The notes under the pieces are model-generated. The model was not told where the DNA came from, searched no databases, and saw only the letters and a list, made by a program, of their open reading frames with translations. From Planctomycetota bacterium (GTDB lineage: Bacteria; Planctomycetota; MHYJ01; JACPRB01): 19,002 nucleotides of DNA. This document shows positions 14,133 through 19,002 of this stretch, piece by piece. The position numbers and the translations under genes were made by a program. The stretch's first letter is position 1. Each line of letters begins with the position of its first letter. Location: positions 1-19,002 of the forward strand of contig JAHFOZ010000035.1 of the NCBI GenBank assembly GCA_023261405.1, read 5' to 3'.

Positions 14133-16124
14133 CTACTTCGTCAGCAGGTTGGCGCGGGCGCGCAGGAAGAGCGCGACGTCCTCGGAGTCGTCGCCCTTAC
14201 CGCGAGTGAAGAGGCCCGCCAGGGTGTACCTGCCCTTGGCGCAGAGGACGTCCGATTCCCACTTGGCCTCGGCGCTCTTCGCCGCCTGGAGGGGAGTGGC
14301 CACCGGGAAGGCGGGGTCCACCTCGCGGAGCTCGTGGCGCGCGAGGGAGGCGCGGAGGCCCACCGCGATCTGCTCGGTGCCCGAGACGAAGTGCGGGCGC
14401 ACGTCGAAGACGAAGCCGCTGGCGACGGTGTCCACGACCGGATCGAACGCCGCGGCGCAGGTGCTCACCTGCGGCTCGTAGTCGGCGACGATCGCCTCGT
14501 GGACGAGGCGGACCACGTTAACCCGCTCCTGGGGGAAGCCGGTGATCTCGGCGGTCTCCACGAGGCGAACGTTGGCGCCCTTGTACGCCTCCTCGAGCAG
14601 CTTGTCGAACTTCTCCCTCTCCACGAAGTAACCGCCGGGCGCGAGGGCGGGGATCTCGGCCTCCCACTGGAGGCGTGCCCCCTTGCGGAAGCCGATCAGG
14701 ACCGCCTCGCAGGTGATCATCTGGGCCCGCGAGAAGAGGAGCGAGGCCAGGTACTGGTCGATCTCCTTGAGCACCTCGGGCTTCTGGCGGACCATCAGGG
14801 CGCCGTGGGGGCCCGCGGTGAGCGAGTTGCGCTTGTTCCCCCAGGTGTCCGGGGCGATGCGGGTTTTCAGGAGCTTGACGACGCTCTCCTCCGTCATGAG
14901 GACCGCGGGCTCCTCGAGCGTGAACGTGGCGCCCGTGAGGGGTCCTCCTCCCCTGCTCGAGGGGGAGACGAGTCCCACGCGCGGCCCTGCGAAGTCCTGG
15001 ATCCCCCGCGTGAGGGGCGAGATGTCGTAGAGCCGGAGGAGCCGCTGCTCCTCGAAGACCGGCTCGGGGGCGGGCTTGTCCTCCAGGGCCACGATCGAGG
15101 GCGTCAGGAGGAAGACGATCTGCCGTCCGTTCCGGAAGGTGGAGGCGGCGATGACGGTCTCCCGGGTCCGGGCGGTGAGCGTGGTGCGCACCCGGTCGAT
15201 GGCGAGGCGCGGGAGCTCCAGCTTCGCCTCCGTGGGCGGGACGCCGCGGCCGATCTTCTGCGGCTTGACCGCCGGGACATTCTTGCCCTCGGCGTCCGTC
15301 TCCTCGCCGATCCCGGCGAGATGGATCTCCCGGGCGATCACGAGCTTCCGCTCCGTGAGGGCCTCCTGCTCCGTGCGGCCCGCGCGGATTTCGATCGTGA
15401 CGGCGTTCCCGAACGGCTCGAGGTAGGGGCGCAGGTCCACCGTGGTGCCGGTCGAGAAGATGTCCATGACCGGGTCGAGCGCCACGGAGGCGCTGGCGAT
15501 CTGGACGTCGAGATCCCGCACGTACTGCTGGCGCTGGACGTCCTGGAGGTTCACGCGCTGGCCGGGGTGCGCGGTGACGCGGAGGGTCTTCAGGACCTCC
15601 GCGTTTTTCCCCTCGCGGGCCGCCTCGAAGACCTGCCGGAGGTGCTCCGGGGGGATCACCATCGGCCGGTCGGCGTTCCCCGCCGAGCGGATCTTCGCGA
15701 AGAGCGCCGGGTCGATCGAAAGGAGCGTGGCGTCGATCGTGATCATCTTCCCGAAGAAGCCGCGCCAGTAGGCGAGGTACTGGCGTATCCTCTCGTGGAC
15801 GGACTTCTTGTTGGTGATCGTCAGAACCCCGCCCTCGAACGTGATCGAGGCCTTCTCGTGCTCCCAGGTGTCCTCCTCCACGTTGCTCTTGATCAGGTGC
15901 TCAAGGTCCTCCCCCGTAAGCCGTCCCTTGGAGAGTTCCGCCTCGGAGACCATCACCCCGATGGAATCCTGCGAGAGGCCCAGGTCCACGCCCGGGTAGT
16001 CGTCCACCCAGCGGGTGAGGAATTCGACGTTGTAGAGGTGGGTCTCCCAGGGGTCGTCCTGCTGCGCGCCCAGGGGCGCGGCGAGGAAGGACAGGGCGGC
16101 GGCAAGGAAGGCGAGGCGGATCAT
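14133..16124 (-). CDS. Exported secretin-like protein with a tandem internal duplication
   Basis: The 663-aa protein has a signal peptide (MIRLAFLAAALSFLAAPLGAQ). Two similar halves follow. Half one: 'LIKSNVEEDTW' (77-87), 'GVLTITNKKSVHERIRQYL' (99-117), 'QRVNLQDVQ' (189-197), 'ALDPVMDIFSTGTTVDLRP' (215-233), ending with 'RNGRQIVFLLTPSIV' (331-345). Half two: 'LLKTRIAPDTW' (418-428), 'GALMVRQKPEVLKEIDQYL' (441-459), 'ERVNVVRLV' (533-541), 'AFDPVVDTVASGFVFDVRP' (559-577), ending 'CAKGRYTLAGLFTRG' and 'VALFLRARANLL' (628-661). The endings resemble the strand pattern near the C-terminus of secretins, and 'RLYDISPL' at the junction (364-371) resembles a linker in planctomycete secretin-like proteins. 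Whether it forms a pore is unknown; no other secretion gene is nearby. The ATG at 16124 has GGGGAG upstream; open frame beyond it is antisense to the next gene. Confidence 0.72.
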   Translation of the reverse strand: MIRLAFLAAALSFLAAPLGAQQDDPWETHLYNVEFLTRWVDDYPGVDLGLSQDSIGVMVSEAELSKGRLTGEDLEHLIKSNVEEDTWEHEKASITFEGGVLTITNKKSVHERIRQYLAYWRGFFGKMITIDATLLSIDPALFAKIRSAGNADRPMVIPPEHLRQVFEAAREGKNAEVLKTLRVTAHPGQRVNLQDVQRQQYVRDLDVQIASASVALDPVMDIFSTGTTVDLRPYLEPFGNAVTIEIRAGRTEQEALTERKLVIAREIHLAGIGEETDAEGKNVPAVKPQKIGRGVPPTEAKLELPRLAIDRVRTTLTARTRETVIAASTFRNGRQIVFLLTPSIVALEDKPAPEPVFEEQRLLRLYDISPLTRGIQDFAGPRVGLVSPSSRGGGPLTGATFTLEEPAVLMTEESVVKLLKTRIAPDTWGNKRNSLTAGPHGALMVRQKPEVLKEIDQYLASLLFSRAQMITCEAVLIGFRKGARLQWEAEIPALAPGGYFVEREKFDKLLEEAYKGANVRLVETAEITGFPQERVNVVRLVHEAIVADYEPQVSTCAAAFDPVVDTVASGFVFDVRPHFVSGTEQIAVGLRASLARHELREVDPAFPVATPLQAAKSAEAKWESDVLCAKGRYTLAGLFTRGKGDDSEDVALFLRARANLLTK

Positions 16125-16173
16125 CAGAGTTCTCCCCAACAGGGCGTTTTGCTCATCCGTGGATTCCCAGGCC

Positions 16174-16202
16174 AGTAGACGATCCGGGCGGGAAGATGTA
16201 AA
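16174..16202 (-). promoter_or_regulatory. Candidate promoter for the secretin-like gene
   Basis: On the minus strand TTTACA (16202-16197, five consensus matches) and TCTACT (16179-16174, four matches) are 17 bases apart. The predicted start is near 16166, about 40 bases ahead of the ATG at 16124. By-eye call. Confidence 0.4.
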
Positions 16203-16216
16203 GCGAGTTCGGGGCG

Positions 16217-16222
16217 TATAAT
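16217..16222 (+). promoter_or_regulatory. TATAAT -10 element for the multi-CxxC gene
   Basis: A perfect TATAAT stands in GC-rich surroundings, 32 bases before the ATG at 16255. No good -35 box is found 16-18 bases upstream (GATGTA is the nearest), so it may rely on an activator or another contact. It lies back to back with the minus-strand promoter candidate at 16174-16202. Confidence 0.4.
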
Positions 16223-16254
16223 CTGGGGAGATCCGGTTCCATCGGGGGGCGAAC

Positions 16255-17850
16255 ATGCGGACGATCCTCTTCCTCCTGCTCTCGGCTGCCGCGGCGTCGG
16301 CGGACGTCCTGGTGCTGAAGGACGGCCGGAAGTTCTCCGGAAAGGTGGTGGAGAAGGGGAGCGTCATCGAAGTCACCACCGAGGGCGGGCCCAAGACCTT
16401 CCTCCGCGAGGAGGTGGAGAAGACGATCACGGCCCCCGCCGAGCTGCTGGGCGACGCCGAGAAGGTCCTCGAGGAGGTGAAGGCGGAGTACTTGAAGGCG
16501 GTCCAGATGACGGACCCCGAGGCGCAGAACCACAAGCTCAAGGAGAACGCGGCCCGGCTCATCAGGGTCCGCGAGGCGTACGGCTCGGCGCGCGAGCTCT
16601 TCTGGGAGGACAAGTACGCGGATCTCGACGTGAAGCTCGTGCAGGTGATGCAGCTCCTGCGCATGCTGCGCGGGCACATGAGCTCGGACCTCGCGCGTCG
16701 CCCGGACGCCCGGCCGCCGGTCGCCGTCAAGCCGCCGCCGCCTCCCCCTCCGCCGGCCAGCCCGGAGGGGCTCTCGGTCCAGCAGGCCTTTGCCGTGGCG
16801 CTGGACCCCTCCCAGAGGGCCGACGCGGCGAAGCGGGCCGGGGCGCAGGGGGTGCTCCGCGCGAACCGGACGTCTTTCGCGGGGGGCGTGGACCTCGCGA
16901 ATGCGGCGCTGGCGCTCCTCTCGCGGGCGGACAAGGACTGGAAGCTCGAGGGGGCGTCGCTCGCGGCGCTCCAGGAATACTTCGCCAAGCCGTGGCTCAA
17001 GGAGCCCGAGAAGCTGACGCCGGCGATGCATCTTGAGGCGGCGAAGTTCCTGGCGGAGAAGATCGCGGCGGTGAGGAAGGCCGGGGGCGCCGCGGACGCG
17101 CACCAGTTCTTCGCCATCGGCCATCTCGGGCAGGTGGCGGCCGGCGAGGCGGAAAAGCTCGCCCCCGCGCTGGGGCTCGTCGCGAAGGAGGGCGTGATCG
17201 GGACGGCGGAGGGCCACTCGGTCTACGACATCGCGCGCTGGATCGAGCGCGGCGACTTCGACTTCGCGGTGCTGGCCTACCAGAAGGAGAGCCGCGGGAC
17301 GGCCGCCGACACGCCGGGCGTCCGCTTCCTCTGGTCGTTTGCGCTCCTGCGGATGGCGCAGGCGAGGAAGAAGGGATACGACAGGCCGGCGAAGGCGTTC
17401 GAGGCGGTGGCGCCCCCGGAGCCGGCGGCGAAGGACCACGTGGCCGCGCTGGCGAAGTCGGTGCGGAACGTGGGGGTCTGCTCGACGTGCTCGGGCGAGG
17501 GGAAAATCCGCTGCAACGGCTGCCAGGGCAAGAAGGAGGTCCGCATCGATTGCGCCCGGTGCAAGGGGGTGGGCGCGGTGGGTCTGGTCCCCTGCGGCCC
17601 ATGCAAAGGGCGCGGTTTCGATTCACGGAAGCTCTGCACGAAGTGCAAGGACGGCTATCCCGAGTGCCCCGCCTGCGACAAGCGGCCGCGCACGCCTCCG
17701 GAGATGGAAGACATCTGCATGGGCACGGGCTGCGGCGCCTGCGACGGCACGGGGATCATTTTCCAGAAGGCGCTCGTGCCCTGCCGCTCGTGCCTGGGCC
17801 TGGGGCAGAAGCTCACCCCGCGCGCCGACCCGAGCAAAGTCCTGCCTTGA
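16255..17850 (+). CDS. Exported protein with eight CxxC zinc-knuckle motifs
   Basis: The 531-aa protein has a signal peptide (MRTILFLLLSAAAASA). A small beta module, 'DVLVLKDGRKFSGKVVEKG' (17-35), follows; this module starts many exported planctomycete proteins. Then come a helical, Lys/Glu-rich segment, an eight-proline run (around 159-166), a long alpha-helical domain of possibly TPR/HEAT-like type (170-400), and a cysteine cluster (409-513). The cluster has eight CxxC pairs (CSTC, CNGC, CARC, CGPC, CTKC, CPAC, CGAC, CRSC), several followed by G-x-G as in the DnaJ zinc centre, plus one lone cysteine (C488). DnaJ has four such motifs; here there are twice as many, and no J domain. Role unknown; protein scaffolding or redox/zinc binding outside the cytoplasm is an inference. 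It is divergent from the secretin-like gene. Confidence 0.75.
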   Translation: MRTILFLLLSAAAASADVLVLKDGRKFSGKVVEKGSVIEVTTEGGPKTFLREEVEKTITAPAELLGDAEKVLEEVKAEYLKAVQMTDPEAQNHKLKENAARLIRVREAYGSARELFWEDKYADLDVKLVQVMQLLRMLRGHMSSDLARRPDARPPVAVKPPPPPPPPASPEGLSVQQAFAVALDPSQRADAAKRAGAQGVLRANRTSFAGGVDLANAALALLSRADKDWKLEGASLAALQEYFAKPWLKEPEKLTPAMHLEAAKFLAEKIAAVRKAGGAADAHQFFAIGHLGQVAAGEAEKLAPALGLVAKEGVIGTAEGHSVYDIARWIERGDFDFAVLAYQKESRGTAADTPGVRFLWSFALLRMAQARKKGYDRPAKAFEAVAPPEPAAKDHVAALAKSVRNVGVCSTCSGEGKIRCNGCQGKKEVRIDCARCKGVGAVGLVPCGPCKGRGFDSRKLCTKCKDGYPECPACDKRPRTPPEMEDICMGTGCGACDGTGIIFQKALVPCRSCLGLGQKLTPRADPSKVLP

Positions 17851-17883
17851 GTATCTCCAACTGGATTCGTAAGCACCGATTTC

Positions 17884-17940
17884 ACCACCAAGATACGGAG
17901 ACACCAAGTTCCCCCTCGTGCGTCTTGGTGTCTTTGTGGT
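17884..17940. repeat. Imperfect palindrome between convergent genes
   Basis: Inner arms GACACCAAG (17900-17908) and CTTGGTGTC (17924-17932) form a perfect 9-bp stem with a 15-base loop. Outer arms ACCACCAAGA (17884-17893) and TCTTTGTGGT (17931-17940) match at nine of ten positions, offset by about eight extra bases on the left, and overlap the inner right arm by two bases. The wording 'ACCACCAAGA..ACACCAAG' resembles a short palindromic text I have seen dispersed in many bacterial genomes. It may end transcripts from both sides, since genes converge here. There is a short T-run only on the plus side. Confidence 0.55.
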
Positions 17941-17969
17941 TCGAGACCTGCCTGCGCCGCACCGTGGGC

Positions 17970-19002
17970 TCACTGAGATGACGCTGAGCTCTCGCCGCGC
18001 GACGCGAGGATGCACTCGCGCGCCTGCTCGGCGATCTCGAGCTCCTCGTTCGTGGGGACGACGAGCGCCTTGACGCGGCTCCGCACCGACTGGATCTCCC
18101 GGACGCCGCCGCCCGGGGCGCGGTTGCGCGCCGGGTCGATCTCGATCCCGAGGACCCCGAGCCCCTCGCAGGACCGCTCGCGGACCTCGGGCGAGTTCTC
18201 GCCGACCCCGGCGGTGAAGACGACGGCGTCCAGCCGGCCCAGCGCGGCCGCGTAGGCGCCGACGTACTTGCGGATGCGGTAGCAGAAGACGTCGACGGCG
18301 AGCGCCGCCGCGTCGTCCCCCGCCGCGGCCCGCCGGAGCACCTCTCTCAGGTCGTTCACCCCCGCCAGTCCCTTGAGGCCGCTCTGGCGGTTCAGGATCG
18401 CGTCGATCTCCGCGAAGGAATGCCCGGCGCGGGCCAGGAAGAGGAGGATGCCGGCGTCGACGTCGCCGGAGCGGGTCCCCATGACGAGGCCTTCGAGCGG
18501 CGTGAGGCCCATGGAGGTGTCCACGCTGCGGCCGCCATCGATCGCGGCGACGCTGGCGCCGTTGCCGAGGTGGAGGACGACCAGGGCGAGATCGGCGGGG
18601 GGGCGGCCCAGGTGCTCGGCGGCGCGGCGCGAGACGTAGCGGTGGGAGGTCCCGTGGAAGCCGTAGCGGCGGATGCCGTGGCGCTCGTAGAGCTCGCGCG
18701 GGAGGGCGTAGCGGAACGCGCGGGGCGGCATGGTCTGGTGGAAGGCGGTGTCGAAGACGGCCACCTGCGGCACGCCGGGGAACTTCCGGAGCGCGCCCTC
18801 GATCCCTGCGAGGTTCCCCGGGTTGTGCAGGGGCGCCAGCGGGATCTGGCGGCGGATCTCCTCGATGACCCGCGCGTCGATCAGCGCCGGGGCGCGGAAG
18901 GCCTCGCCGCCGTGGACGACGCGGTGGCCGATCCCGTCGGGAAGGCCCGAGACGGCCAGGCCCTCCGCCAGGAGCTCGAAGCCCTCCTCGTGATCTTTCA
19001 CG
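17970..19002 (-). CDS. ackA: Acetate kinase, N-terminus beyond the window
   Basis: Acetate kinase interconverts acetate + ATP and acetyl-phosphate + ADP in the cytoplasm, usually with phosphotransacetylase. The visible 343 residues (family about 400) lack only the N-terminal 'NxGSSSxK' portion, about 55 residues. Present are 'GHRVVHGGEAF', 'FDTAFHQTMP', 'YGFHGTSHRYVS' (catalytic His), 'VLHLGNGASVAAI', 'DTSMGLTPLEGLVMGTRSGDVD' (catalytic Arg in TRSGD), 'LAGVNDLREV' and 'FTAGVGENSPEVRE', all diagnostic. The first codon in the window is not its start. The gene ends in TGA at 17970, convergent with the CxxC gene across a 119-base gap that holds a palindrome. Acetyl-phosphate metabolism suggests a fermentative or acetate-using life style; pta is not seen in the window. 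Confidence 0.94.
   Translation of the reverse strand, partial: VKDHEEGFELLAEGLAVSGLPDGIGHRVVHGGEAFRAPALIDARVIEEIRRQIPLAPLHNPGNLAGIEGALRKFPGVPQVAVFDTAFHQTMPPRAFRYALPRELYERHGIRRYGFHGTSHRYVSRRAAEHLGRPPADLALVVLHLGNGASVAAIDGGRSVDTSMGLTPLEGLVMGTRSGDVDAGILLFLARAGHSFAEIDAILNRQSGLKGLAGVNDLREVLRRAAAGDDAAALAVDVFCYRIRKYVGAYAAALGRLDAVVFTAGVGENSPEVRERSCEGLGVLGIEIDPARNRAPGGGVREIQSVRSRVKALVVPTNEELEIAEQARECILASRGESSASSQ

Noticed and set aside
13992..16178. Long plus-strand open frame across the secretin-like gene
   Set aside because: It is a shadow with repetitive Leu/Gly/Arg/Glu composition; the minus strand has a signal peptide and an ordered domain repeat.
16125..17117. N-terminal extension of the secretin-like protein upstream of 16124
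   Set aside because: The extension is antisense to the CxxC protein, and the ATG at 16124 has a Shine-Dalgarno sequence followed at once by a signal peptide.
1..19002. tRNA genes, CRISPR arrays, insertion sequences, prophage or attachment sites
   Set aside because: I saw no cloverleaf, no regularly spaced repeats, no transposase or integrase text and no flanking direct repeats.

Overview
The window is a high-GC bacterial chromosome segment that is almost fully coding, with no tRNA, rRNA, IS element or CRISPR array seen. The organism is most likely a member of the Planctomycetota or a nearby lineage, probably known from a metagenome. The evidence is indirect: high GC, several secreted proteins of a style common in planctomycetes (a beta-propeller glycosidase-like protein, SGNH hydrolases, a secretin-like protein, and a secreted protein starting with a 'KDGRKFSGKV' module), a lone FHA protein and a DUF502 membrane protein. 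TGA, TAG and TAA all appear as normal stops, so the genetic code looks standard.

Layout. 1-2047 (+): a tight run of rlmN (partial), plsY and gpsA with overlapping stop/start codons; plsY is broken by an in-frame UGA. 2175-2924 (-): DUF502 membrane protein. 3079-3624 (+): FHA protein, ending inside the tail of rtcB. 3614-6137 (-): archease, a small lipoprotein and the RNA ligase rtcB, apparently one RNA-repair operon with a foreign-looking middle gene. 6279-8067 (+): a small winged-helix protein and a histidine ammonia-lyase. The 142-bp gap between archease and the winged-helix gene holds back-to-back promoter-like sequences and a strong hairpin with a competing partner. 8004-10268: divergent glycerophosphodiesterase (-) and glpD (+). 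10327-14115 (+): three carbohydrate/ester-hydrolase-like genes (beta-propeller glycosidase-like, exported SGNH hydrolase, cytoplasmic SGNH hydrolase). 14133-17850: a divergent pair of exported proteins, one a tandemly duplicated secretin-like protein (-), the other with eight CxxC zinc knuckles (+). 17970-19002 (-): ackA, cut by the window end.

How the genes work together. Four genes handle sn-glycerol 3-phosphate: GpsA makes it from DHAP, PlsY acylates it to begin phospholipid synthesis, the phosphodiesterase releases it from glycerophosphodiesters, and GlpD oxidises it back to DHAP. RtcB and archease form an RNA ligase and its activator. The secreted hydrolases fit polysaccharide degradation with removal of ester groups. 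No single large new system stands out. The most unusual items are the broken plsY, the lipoprotein between archease and rtcB, the hairpin switch candidate at 6205-6255, and the duplicated secretin-like / multi-CxxC exported pair.

No stretch over 300 bases lacks a gene. The two longest convergent gaps (2048-2174 and 17851-17969) each hold an imperfect palindrome.
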